Shown: in pieces, positions 27,115 through 35,989 of the stretch
Numbering within the stretch: the first letter of the stretch is position 1
How the letters are laid out: each line of letters starts with the position of its first letter
From: Chryseobacterium indologenes
GTDB taxonomy: Bacteria; Bacteroidota; Bacteroidia; Flavobacteriales; Weeksellaceae
Reading direction: 5' to 3'
DNA: 64,000 nucleotides
Assembly (NCBI RefSeq): GCF_002025665.1
Contig: NZ_CP018786.1
Location: forward strand, 3,782,001-3,846,000
Translations under genes and position numbers: made by a program
Notes under the pieces: model-generated
Told to the model about the DNA's origin: nothing
What the model saw: only the letters and a program-made list of their open reading frames with translations
Databases searched by the model: none

Positions 27115-27777
27115 TTCTTTAATAAATTTATTTTTGAGTAAGTATCTTGAAAATTATAATCCCTATTCCGGGATTTTCTTATGCAATCTTAAAGTTTCAT
27201 ACAAAAATCACTACAAATTCATAAAATGAAACCTTATACAAAACTTATATATTTTCAATAAAAAACAAAAATAACAGGTACTACAGAGATACACCACAAT
27301 ATTACACGATTGATTTACAATAATTTACCATTATAAAAACAGATAATTATGATGATAATAATGAATTTGTTCCAATTTTTTATGACCAGAAAATCACAGA
27401 ATCTTGTAAAAATAATAAGAAGTAATAAGGTTTAATTTAAAGTTATGGGCTGTTCGCAGTGAGTGAAGTTTTAAAAACGAAAGCAAAGACTGCAAATAAA
27501 AATTTTGCTGAAAAATTATTATTAATTCATTAATTCGTGTATTGTACCCAAACAATTAATAATTTTCAAAATACTGAATAACAACAAATTAAACTTAAAA
27601 ATAAATAAAGTAGTACCGGTGTAGTAGATCTTTTTTTATTATTTTGATTAATAATTTTCACATTTGAGATCAATTAATCAGATAAAATCGAATGGTAAGA
27701 AATGTTTCGGGTATTTTCTGACTACACAGTAAAATAACTGATTAATGATCATTCATTTCTGTAGCCCAAAAGTAGAA
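27115..27777. other. AT-rich intergenic region
   Basis: About 660 bases between the nucleotidyltransferase start and the response-regulator stop. Apart from a possible minus-strand promoter (CAA near 27296 as the -33 element and TATTTTTG at 27273-27266), no gene, RNA or repeat was recognised. It separates two functional blocks. Confidence 0.45.
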
Positions 27778-28539
27778 TTACTTATTCAGCCAGCTTAAGC
27801 ATTCAGCGATTTGCATTTTACTGATAAAAATTTCAGTATTCACTTCCGGTTCCGGTGAGAGCCTAAGTTCTACTTTCTGGCTGGAATGTTTGATAATTTC
27901 TGAAACTGCGTCTTTATTGATGATAAACTTGCGGTTTATTTTAAAGAAAATTTCAGGATTCAACTTCTGAATAATATCTTTAATGGTATCATCATAAATA
28001 TAGGTCTGATGATCTTTAGTAGTGAGGAAAAGGTATTTCCCGGATGCAAAAAAATAAGCGGTGTTATGTTCGTCTATTGATTTGAGTTTATTCCCCTCTC
28101 TTACCATAAAACGTTTCATGACCTCATCGCCTGCCTGTCGCAGTGATGAAATAGATTTAAGTACAGGTTCAGGGTCGAAATTATTTCTTATGGAAATAAA
28201 TTTTTGTAAAGCTTTATGCAAATCTTCTTCCTCGAAAGGCTTCAGAAGATAATCAATGGTGAAATGTCTGAAAACCCTCATCGCATATTCGTCAAATGCG
28301 GTAATGAAAATAATCGGGGTAAAAAGCTCTATCTGTTCAAAAATTTCCAGGCTCATTCCATCTCCAAGATGAATATCCATAAAAATGAGATCTGCCGAAT
28401 CTTTCTCAAAGAAATCAATTGCCTGTTTTTTGGAACGAAGAATAACAGTCTCTGTAACAGGGACAATGTTCTGTGTATCTAAAAGATTTTTCAGATAATT
28501 CACAGCCAGCAGCTCATCTTCTATAATGGCAATTTTCAT
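27778..28539 (-). CDS. LytTR-family response regulator
   Basis: A 253-residue response regulator starting MKIAIIEDE. A longer open frame reaches 28647 but would overlap susD and cross a terminator, so the ATG at 28539 is preferred. The receiver domain has the acidic patch EDE (7-9) and phospho-acceptor Asp55 in LIFMDIHLGDG, with Lys in YLLKPFEEEDL. The C-terminal LytTR domain (about 150-253; FFKINRKFIINKDAV, HSSQKVELRL) binds DNA. The cognate kinase is probably the LytS-type protein at 35990-37573, four genes upstream on the same strand, with the protease-SusC-SusD genes between as likely targets. Confidence 0.92.
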   Translation of the reverse strand: MKIAIIEDELLAVNYLKNLLDTQNIVPVTETVILRSKKQAIDFFEKDSADLIFMDIHLGDGMSLEIFEQIELFTPIIFITAFDEYAMRVFRHFTIDYLLKPFEEEDLHKALQKFISIRNNFDPEPVLKSISSLRQAGDEVMKRFMVREGNKLKSIDEHNTAYFFASGKYLFLTTKDHQTYIYDDTIKDIIQKLNPEIFFKINRKFIINKDAVSEIIKHSSQKVELRLSPEPEVNTEIFISKMQIAECLSWLNK

Positions 28540-28544
28540 AACGA

Positions 28545-28574
28545 TGCAAAAGTACAAAAAAACCGCTGAAACAA
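28545..28574 (-). promoter_or_regulatory. Promoter of the response-regulator gene, probably leaderless
   Basis: Minus-strand TACTTTTG (28554-28547) fits TAnnTTTG, with TTG (28574-28572) 17 bases upstream. The ATG is only 7 bases after the box, so the transcript should start at or very near the start codon. The -33 element sits inside the terminator hairpin that follows susD. Confidence 0.55.
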
Positions 28575-28590
28575 TTAAGTTCAAGCGGCT
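28553..28590 (-). terminator. Terminator after susD, before the response regulator
   Basis: On the minus strand CCGCTtGAA pairs with TTtCAGCGG around an AT-rich loop, followed by seven T residues (28562-28556). It separates the susD message from the response-regulator gene. Confidence 0.65.
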
Positions 28591-28618
28591 TCCTCTGTAT
28601 TGAATTTGATATGAAGTT

Positions 28619-29947
28619 CTATAAATTAGGGTTATTCTTCTTCGCACTCATTGGATATTCAATAGTATATCGCGGATCATTCTGCTGAAGAATATACTCA
28701 TTACCACTAATGGTGTGGCTTATTTTTTTCTGATTTGCTCTTCTTAAGTCGAACCATCTTTGGCCTTCCAAAGCAAATTCTCTGAATCTCTCATCCAGAA
28801 TAAAGGTCATAAATGCTGCAGAATCCATTGAGTTTACTGCATTTTGTACTGAAGTATATCCATCCGGAGTATATCTGTTTTTTAATACTTTCAGAAGTGT
28901 TTCTTTAGCTTCTGCCAGTTTATTCAACTTTAATAATGCTTCAGATTTTATAAAGTATTGTTCAGCTGTTCTGAAAGATACTTTAAATTCTAAACTTCCT
29001 CCTTTGGTGACTTTATACTTACTACCATTTTTTTCAAAATACATGCCAAACCTTTTATCTGCCGTAGAATTGTATGAAGAAATCAATTCCGGAGATGCAA
29101 AAGATAAATTCTTTATAGAGTTATCCCATGTATTATCCAAAGCCATGATAGACTCCGGAGAAGCATAATGGTTGGGTGGTGTGTTGACAGTATTTAAATT
29201 GCTCAAATCTCCTTTTACTGCCAATACCTGATCTGCATAGTTTAAAGCCTTATTCCAGTCTCCTTCATATAGAGCGGCTCTTGCCTCAAATGCCAGCAAT
29301 GCTGTTTTTGAGAATCTATAATTGACTCCCAGTACCTGTTTCTGCTCCACCATCAGATCCTCAGCCTTTTTAAGGTCTGCATGAACCTGTGTATATACTT
29401 CCTGTACAGAAGACGGCTTCAATACCTGCTCAAGATCAATTTCAAGATTGATAGGAACTCCTCTGTCAGTAGAAGCTGTAGCACTATTGTACGGCTTTCC
29501 ATATAAATTCACCATATCAAAATAAAGGTAAGCACGAAGAGCATACGCTTCTGCTAAAATCTGGTTCTTTTCAGGAGAGTCCTGCATGGTTTTGCTTCCT
29601 TCATTGATAATCTGATTCAGATAGAAGTTCACGGAATAAAAGCTTACCCATGGAAATTCTGTAGATGCCTGATCATTGTTAGCGTCTTTCCACATCGCAA
29701 TTTCACGATAGGAAATAAAATCTGTTGAATTATCATCAATACTCACCTCATCGGTACGAAGTGCCACCAGTGATTTGTGAACAGGATATTTTGAATACGC
29801 AGATGTAAGGACTTTTCTATAGTCTTCAGTAGTCGTAGGAATCACTTTCCCTTCAGGCTGAATATCTAAAAACCTGTCGCATCCGATACTGCTAAAGCTG
29901 ATTGCTGCAAGTGCTATGATTGCTGTAATTTTTCTCATTTTTCTCAA
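28619..29947 (-). CDS. SusD/RagB-family outer-membrane lipoprotein (peptide system)
   Basis: A 442-residue SusD-like lipoprotein with lipobox FSSIGC. It has typical helices (ILAEAYALRAYLYFDMVNLYG, TALLAFEARAALYEGDWNKAL) and the C-terminal FILDERFREFALEGQRWFDLRR. It is shorter than glycan SusD proteins (usually 500-600), which fits RagB-like peptide-binding members. It follows susC with a 3-base gap. With a metalloprotease upstream, it probably captures peptides or protein fragments and closes the SusC channel. Confidence 0.92.
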   Translation of the reverse strand: MRKMRKITAIIALAAISFSSIGCDRFLDIQPEGKVIPTTTEDYRKVLTSAYSKYPVHKSLVALRTDEVSIDDNSTDFISYREIAMWKDANNDQASTEFPWVSFYSVNFYLNQIINEGSKTMQDSPEKNQILAEAYALRAYLYFDMVNLYGKPYNSATASTDRGVPINLEIDLEQVLKPSSVQEVYTQVHADLKKAEDLMVEQKQVLGVNYRFSKTALLAFEARAALYEGDWNKALNYADQVLAVKGDLSNLNTVNTPPNHYASPESIMALDNTWDNSIKNLSFASPELISSYNSTADKRFGMYFEKNGSKYKVTKGGSLEFKVSFRTAEQYFIKSEALLKLNKLAEAKETLLKVLKNRYTPDGYTSVQNAVNSMDSAAFMTFILDERFREFALEGQRWFDLRRANQKKISHTISGNEYILQQNDPRYTIEYPMSAKKNNPNL

Positions 29948-29950
29948 GTT

Positions 29951-32900
29951 TTAAAAAGAAACATTAAATCCTACGGTCACCGACTTGGTGATAGGCTGTG
30001 CATAAATATTACCATACGTTTCCGGATCAAAATATCCGTTATATCCGTTACTGAATACAAACAGGTTACGCCCTTCAACACTCAGTCTCAAACTTGTGAT
30101 TCCCATCGGATTTGTAAATTCTTTAGGAAGTGTATAACCCAAACGGATACTGCTGATTCTGATATAGCTGATTTCTTTTGCCCATACATCCAGTAAGCTG
30201 TAAGCATTTGAACGGTTTCCGGTAAACCATTTATTCGCCATCCATCCGTCCGGGTTAGCTTCCATATCAGGACTTGTAATTCCCGGAAGCGAACCTCCAG
30301 CTTCATAAATATCTCTTGTGTAGTTTCTTCCTCGGTCTAACTCCATACCTCGGTAAGAAGGAGTTCTCATTACCGTCTGCTTCAGGTTGAATGTTGCAGA
30401 GATAGTAAGGTCAAAATTACTTACTTTAAATGTGTTGATAATACCTCCGGTAAATTTCGGATCTCTGTCTCCCACATAGGTAAACAAGCTTCTTAGCTCC
30501 GCATTTGAAAGTTTGGTATCAACAAGCTGCCCTGGTAGGAAATCTGCATATACATCATATAACTTAAAGAATTCTGCTGCTGAAATCTTCTGATCTCCTT
30601 TCCAGAATAATGGGTTTCCCTGTTCATCCATTCCTGCAGTTTTCAAAGCAAAAACAGCATTTACAGGAAGTCCTTCTCTTGAGGGAAGCAATGCATTATC
30701 ACGCGGCTGCTCGCTCAATACTCTACTCTTGTTGTGAGCAAAGTTGATGGTAGTTGTCCATTTGAAATTATCATGATTGATGTTTCTGGTAGATATGGCC
30801 AATTCAAAACCTTTATTGGTTAAGCTTCCCCAGTTCATCATCGTATATTCGAAACCAGTTTCCAAAGGAGTTTCTTTCATACTGATCATATCCGTTCCTT
30901 TTCTGCTGTAGACATCAGCGGTAAGGCTTACACGGTTATTGAACAATCCTAAATCAAGTCCTAAGTTGGTATTGGTAGTTTTTTCCCATCTCAATTTATC
31001 GTTTGGAGGGCTGAGAACATTGATAATGGATTCTTTTCCTCCCGGAAGAATGGTGGCATCGTTATATTCACCGATAAAGAATGGTGAAGTGTTTCTGTCA
31101 ATATTTCCCTGAAGACCATAAGATGCTCTCAGTCTCAGGTTGGAAACTGCAGAAATATTTTTCATAAAGTCTTCCTTCGTTACCAGCCATGATCCTGAAA
31201 CGGCCCAGATTGGAAGGTATTTATACTTTTTGTTAACCCCGAAAAGGTTAGTTCCATCATATCTTACACTTCCGAAGAATGTATATTTCTGATCGTACGT
31301 ATAAGAAGCTGTAGCAAACATAGACGCATAAGCATTCTCTATAGGAGCTGCTTCACGGTAGGTTTCATATCTTTTGTCCGCTGCAAAACTTGAATTCGGG
31401 AAAACGATTGCTGTGGCTCTTCTTGTTGCAGGATCGTATCCGAAAGCCCTTGTGATAGTCGTGTTATCTTCTGTTTTACGGATTTCTGTACCTGCCATCA
31501 AATCAATTTCATGCTTATTGATCTTTGTGCTGTACGCTGCCTGCAATTTCCAGTTGTACTGGAAGAAATCATTATCCCAGTTTTGCTTTACCGCACCAGC
31601 CGGTAGAAAGTAATTGTATTTACCGTCTTTGTAGTAACGGGTATTTTCTCTCATTTTTCTGGTGAAGTAGGTATTCTCTGCTGCAAATTTCTCTGTTTTA
31701 TTAGCATCATACTGAAGACCCAACTGAGAGGTAAATCTTAAACTTTTTGAAGCTTTGTATTCTAAATCTAAAATCGCTTTCAAAGAGTTATTTTTGAGAG
31801 AATAGTTTGTATTCTCTCTTTCTTCAAGGAAATTGAAAGGAATATAACGGTCTTCAAAACCATCCATATCTTTATCATAGTTGTAACTTCCATCTGCATT
31901 AAAAGGTCTAAGATATGGATTAGCATTTCTTGAATAGTTAACCGGGTTTATTGAAGCATCAGCATCCGTTACAAAAGATGTACGTTCACTTTGCGTTCCG
32001 AAAATAGAGATTCCTGCATTTAACTTATCGCTTAATTTATAATTATTTTTTAAAGTCAGGTTATAACGTTTAAAACCTGTCCCGATAGTTGTTCCTTCTT
32101 CATCATAGTATCCCAGAGAGAAATAATAATCTGCACGATCACTTCCTCCGGAGACACTTAATCCGTATTGTTTGTTGATGGCATTTCTGTACAATAGTTT
32201 GCCCCAGTCTGTGTTGTTATTTCTTAAACCATTAATCTGCTGGCGTGTGAATGAATTCAACGCATCAAAACCTCCGTTTCTGAAAGCATCAAGCTGGGTG
32301 TTCTGAGTCAGAATTCTCATTACTTCTCCTTTATCTGCACGATACGTAAGATCTGCACGCTTGGCAAGCATCAGTTCCAGATCTACTTTTTCAGAGGCAT
32401 TTAAAAGGTTTAGTTTATCAAAGTCAGGACGTGATGTAACGAAAGTATCTGCTGAGAAATTCAGTTTCAGACTTCCTTTCTTTCCTTTTTTAGTGGTAAT
32501 GGAGATAACACCGTTTGCTGCTCTTGCTCCATAAATAGCTGTTGCTGCAGCATCTTTAAGGATGGTAATATCTTCAATATCATTCGGGTTTAAGCCCGCG
32601 ATAGAGAAGTTCTGAAGCTGGTCGATATTGTCTTTATCGGTAAAGTTCGGAACATCATTTCCTTCTAACGGAAGACCGTCAATTACCCATAACGGGTCCT
32701 GAGGGCCGGAAAGAGAAGCAGTACCTCTGATTCTGATCTTCGCCGGACTTCCCGGAGCTCCCGTTTCAGGAGTTACAGCCACACCGGCAATCTGCCCTGC
32801 CAGCATCTGATCTACACTGGCAACACCAGCCTGACTGATGTTGTCCATTTTCACTGTAGAAACCGCTGAGGTCTGCTTACGCTTTTCAATTTTCTGATAT

Positions 32901-33280
32901 CCGGTAATGATAACTTCCTGGATTTTATTTTTATCTGAAATCTCAGAAGTCAGTCTGATGGTATAGTTGGTTTGTCCTTCATTAAGCTGAATAACTCTGG
33001 ATTCGTAACCTGGATAACTTACCAAGACTGTTTTTGTATCTTCAGGAATTTCCAGAATGAATTTTCCGTCCTTATCGGTTACTGTACCTACTGATACACT
33101 TTCGATAATTCCTGCTAATTCTGTTTTTGTAGAGACCGACTGAGTCTCTATTTTTATAGATGCACCGGTAATAATGTTAGATGTATTTGCATCTTCAATT
33201 TTCCCGGTGATGGTTTTCTTTTGCTGGGCCATTGCTATATTAGCAGCCAAAAGAGGTAAAAGTATTAGAGTTTTTTTCAT
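29951..33280 (-). CDS. SusC/RagA TonB-dependent transporter (peptide system)
   Basis: A 1109-residue TonB-dependent receptor. Signal peptide about 1-18 (ANIAMA-QQ). Residues about 20-110 are a carboxypeptidase-regulatory-like beta domain with an unusual insertion of about 20 residues (QSVSTKTELAGIIESVSVG) between its first strands. The TonB box and plug follow (IQEVIITGYQKIEKRKQTSA, IRIRGTASLSGPQDPLWVID, ITILKDAAATAIYGARAANG), then a barrel ending in VTVGFNVSF. It sits between a secreted metalloprotease gene (6-base gap) and susD (3-base gap), pointing to uptake of proteolysis products. Regulation is probably by the flanking LytS/LytTR pair. Confidence 0.94.
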   Translation of the reverse strand: MKKTLILLPLLAANIAMAQQKKTITGKIEDANTSNIITGASIKIETQSVSTKTELAGIIESVSVGTVTDKDGKFILEIPEDTKTVLVSYPGYESRVIQLNEGQTNYTIRLTSEISDKNKIQEVIITGYQKIEKRKQTSAVSTVKMDNISQAGVASVDQMLAGQIAGVAVTPETGAPGSPAKIRIRGTASLSGPQDPLWVIDGLPLEGNDVPNFTDKDNIDQLQNFSIAGLNPNDIEDITILKDAAATAIYGARAANGVISITTKKGKKGSLKLNFSADTFVTSRPDFDKLNLLNASEKVDLELMLAKRADLTYRADKGEVMRILTQNTQLDAFRNGGFDALNSFTRQQINGLRNNNTDWGKLLYRNAINKQYGLSVSGGSDRADYYFSLGYYDEEGTTIGTGFKRYNLTLKNNYKLSDKLNAGISIFGTQSERTSFVTDADASINPVNYSRNANPYLRPFNADGSYNYDKDMDGFEDRYIPFNFLEERENTNYSLKNNSLKAILDLEYKASKSLRFTSQLGLQYDANKTEKFAAENTYFTRKMRENTRYYKDGKYNYFLPAGAVKQNWDNDFFQYNWKLQAAYSTKINKHEIDLMAGTEIRKTEDNTTITRAFGYDPATRRATAIVFPNSSFAADKRYETYREAAPIENAYASMFATASYTYDQKYTFFGSVRYDGTNLFGVNKKYKYLPIWAVSGSWLVTKEDFMKNISAVSNLRLRASYGLQGNIDRNTSPFFIGEYNDATILPGGKESIINVLSPPNDKLRWEKTTNTNLGLDLGLFNNRVSLTADVYSRKGTDMISMKETPLETGFEYTMMNWGSLTNKGFELAISTRNINHDNFKWTTTINFAHNKSRVLSEQPRDNALLPSREGLPVNAVFALKTAGMDEQGNPLFWKGDQKISAAEFFKLYDVYADFLPGQLVDTKLSNAELRSLFTYVGDRDPKFTGGIINTFKVSNFDLTISATFNLKQTVMRTPSYRGMELDRGRNYTRDIYEAGGSLPGITSPDMEANPDGWMANKWFTGNRSNAYSLLDVWAKEISYIRISSIRLGYTLPKEFTNPMGITSLRLSVEGRNLFVFSNGYNGYFDPETYGNIYAQPITKSVTVGFNVSF

Positions 33281-33286
33281 TGCCGT

Positions 33287-35860
33287 TTATTTGTTTAAAG
33301 CCTCTTGTATACGAATGATTAAATCTGTGTAATGAGCCCTGGAAGCATCATCACCTCTGTACCTTGTTCTGTTCAGTAAGTCCAGAACTTTCTGAAGTTC
33401 TGCTCTCTTGTAAGTCGTCACTTCAGATACTCTTTTCATGGATGAATAATTGATATTTCTCAAACCGTGATCCTCTTCATGGAAATTACAGATGGTCGGC
33501 ATATTCAAAGTATCATCTACTTTCAATCCTTTTACCGCTGTTTTTTCAAATAATTTGTTCACAGAAACGATCAGAGCATCCACATAATTTTTCTGGGTCA
33601 TTTTCTCAAGCATCGTCAGGCTTCCTTTTTTACTGAAAATAGCCGTTCTTACCTGATCAAATAAATTCTCTACCGTGTAGATTTCTTCTTTAGATCCTGA
33701 AACCTGGTGTTTCATCTCATTTTCAAGTAACCTCAACAACCTGTCATCCATCAATAAGGAATAGATAGTTCCATATTGCATTCCTCTTGCCAGGGTATAC
33801 GGCGTCTGCTCGAATGGTCCCATTGGTGAATCTTTAACCGGATACGTCTTTTCTGTAATCGGATTAAAGAATAACCATTCCGGAAGGTTGATCGCATTTT
33901 TAACAAGATAATCAACTGCTCTTCTCTGAATTTCTGCGGGTACAGCTTCGTAAGCTTTCTTCTTATTCCCAAAAACAGTATTGTTCAGATAAATTCCTCC
34001 TACATTCGCCATTACATGACCTGTATACAGATCCCACTGCCCGATCACTCCCAGATACAGTTTTCCGGTATCTGTATATTCTTTACCGTCTTCATAGGTC
34101 CATTTTAAGAGATTATTAATCACCACTTTCAGATTTTTCATTCCGTACTCGCTGGCTTTCATCGCATCATCCCCTAAATCTTCAGATTGCGAACGCGGAT
34201 CGATGGTCTCCAGGTAGCTCTGCTGCTCACCATAGAAATACATCGGGTCATCCTCGTGCTTTTCAATTAAGTTTTTCAGCGCTTTTTTCTCAACAAATTC
34301 ATCCGGATACCAACGGTACCCCCATTCGATGGCATATTTATCATAAAGTCCAATTTTAGGAGTGATTGCTGTAACGCCATCTTCCGGCTGAGCTACGTAA
34401 TTGTAACGTGCATAATCCATAATGGAAGGTGCCGTACCGCCCATTTTATCTGTAAATTCTTTGGAACGAAGCGACTCTACCGGGAATGCAAAGGATGCTC
34501 CCATATTGTGCTTCAGTCCGAAAGTGTGTCCTACTTCATGAGATGAAACAAAACGGATGGCTTCCCCCATATGTTCATCACTGAATTTATTTCCTCTTGC
34601 TTTTGGATCAATAGGTCCTGTCTGAATTCTCATCCAGTCATGAAGAGAAGTCATTACATTATGCCACCAGATGATATCTGCTTCGATAATTTCCCCACTT
34701 CTCGGGTCTACTACTGATGGTCCCATTGCATTTGACTTTGGCGAAGCGGCGTAAGTAATCACAGAATATCTTACATCATCAATATCAAAATCTTCATCTT
34801 TCTCATCCGGCATTTTCGCAATCACTGCATTTTTGAATCCTGCCTGCTCAAACGCCGCCTGCCAGTCATGTACTCCGGCAATGATTTTCTCACGCCATTG
34901 TTTTGGAGTTGCCGGATCGATATAATAAACGATTGGTTTCTTAGGCTCTACCAGCTCTCCTCTTAAATATTTTTCTTTATCTTCATCTTTGGGTTCAAGA
35001 TTCCATTTGGTAATGAAAAACTTTTCATCCATTTTTTGCTGATTGTCATTAAACGACCAGTGTTTTTCGGAGAAAAATCCGACTCTTGAATCCGATACTC
35101 TTGGCTTCATCGGTATTTTAGAAAGCAGAACCAGATTGGTTGTAACGCCTAAAGTTACCGGAAGATCTACTCCACCTTCATTTACAGAAGTAGATAATTG
35201 AGACTTCACCACAAGGTTCTTAGGAAATGTCTTCACTCCTTCTATATAAGAAAGACTTGATTTCACAGATCCTCCCAATCCTACATTGGCAAGAACATCA
35301 TTAAAGCTCTTCTGATTTCCATCAAAAACTTTGTTGACTTTAATTGCCACAGCTGTAGAATCACTGTTTTGTGCCTCAATATCAAAGACCTCAATTACAG
35401 ATTCTGAAAAATTGTCTTTCACAGATTTTGTAATGGCATCATTTTTTGGGGATGACACTTTAGGAACCACAGTTTTCACCCATACTTTTTTAGCTACAGG
35501 ATCACGGTGAAAGGAAATGACTTTATTTTCATAATTCATTCCCTTGTTCAAACCTGCCTCATTGACCTGCATGGGTACCTGAGAAAGTTTGTTAACCACC
35601 AAAAACTGACGTCCCATCAAACTGTCAGGAATTTCAAAATAAATATCCGTCTTTACCTGAATGGTATTAAAGAGTCCTTTTTTATAGGTTCCTTTCTTGA
35701 TCAGGTCTTCAATTTTTTTGGTTTTCTTTGAGGAAGATGTCTCTGTCTTATCCGTTTTTTCTTTGTTGACCTTTACCGTATCTTTATCTTTTTTCTGTGC
35801 TATTGCCATTGGTGAAGCCATAGCAAGACCGAGATACAGGGCAAGCCTGTAATTCTTCAT
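33287..35860 (-). CDS. Secreted zinc metalloprotease (DUF5117/DUF5118/DUF4953 type)
   Basis: A protein of 857 residues from the ATG at 35860, chosen because it gives a clean signal peptide (NYRLALYLGLAMASPMAIA-Q). An ATG at 35878 adds six residues. The N-terminal half matches the DUF5118/DUF5117 regions. The catalytic part has the extended metzincin-like motif SSHEVGHTFGLKHN (His447-Glu448, His451 and His457 in the longer numbering) and a Met-turn candidate IMDYARYNY. It cleaves protein outside the cytoplasm; the substrate is unknown. It lies immediately upstream of susC-susD and downstream of a histidine kinase gene, so it likely feeds peptides to that transporter. Confidence 0.88.
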   Translation of the reverse strand: MKNYRLALYLGLAMASPMAIAQKKDKDTVKVNKEKTDKTETSSSKKTKKIEDLIKKGTYKKGLFNTIQVKTDIYFEIPDSLMGRQFLVVNKLSQVPMQVNEAGLNKGMNYENKVISFHRDPVAKKVWVKTVVPKVSSPKNDAITKSVKDNFSESVIEVFDIEAQNSDSTAVAIKVNKVFDGNQKSFNDVLANVGLGGSVKSSLSYIEGVKTFPKNLVVKSQLSTSVNEGGVDLPVTLGVTTNLVLLSKIPMKPRVSDSRVGFFSEKHWSFNDNQQKMDEKFFITKWNLEPKDEDKEKYLRGELVEPKKPIVYYIDPATPKQWREKIIAGVHDWQAAFEQAGFKNAVIAKMPDEKDEDFDIDDVRYSVITYAASPKSNAMGPSVVDPRSGEIIEADIIWWHNVMTSLHDWMRIQTGPIDPKARGNKFSDEHMGEAIRFVSSHEVGHTFGLKHNMGASFAFPVESLRSKEFTDKMGGTAPSIMDYARYNYVAQPEDGVTAITPKIGLYDKYAIEWGYRWYPDEFVEKKALKNLIEKHEDDPMYFYGEQQSYLETIDPRSQSEDLGDDAMKASEYGMKNLKVVINNLLKWTYEDGKEYTDTGKLYLGVIGQWDLYTGHVMANVGGIYLNNTVFGNKKKAYEAVPAEIQRRAVDYLVKNAINLPEWLFFNPITEKTYPVKDSPMGPFEQTPYTLARGMQYGTIYSLLMDDRLLRLLENEMKHQVSGSKEEIYTVENLFDQVRTAIFSKKGSLTMLEKMTQKNYVDALIVSVNKLFEKTAVKGLKVDDTLNMPTICNFHEEDHGLRNINYSSMKRVSEVTTYKRAELQKVLDLLNRTRYRGDDASRAHYTDLIIRIQEALNK

Positions 35861-35989
35861 TAAAATAGTCCGATTCATTCCAAATAGTAAATATCTTAGT
35901 TTCAGCTCGCAAAGCTATAGGTAACGTGAATCATATATATAATATTAGGGAGTGAATGGTGATAATTTGGGAGTGAATGGATTTTATTT

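Noticed and set aside
28540..28647. Upstream extension of the response-regulator frame
   Set aside because: It overlaps susD and crosses a terminator and the gene's own promoter. The receiver domain begins at the ATG at 28539.
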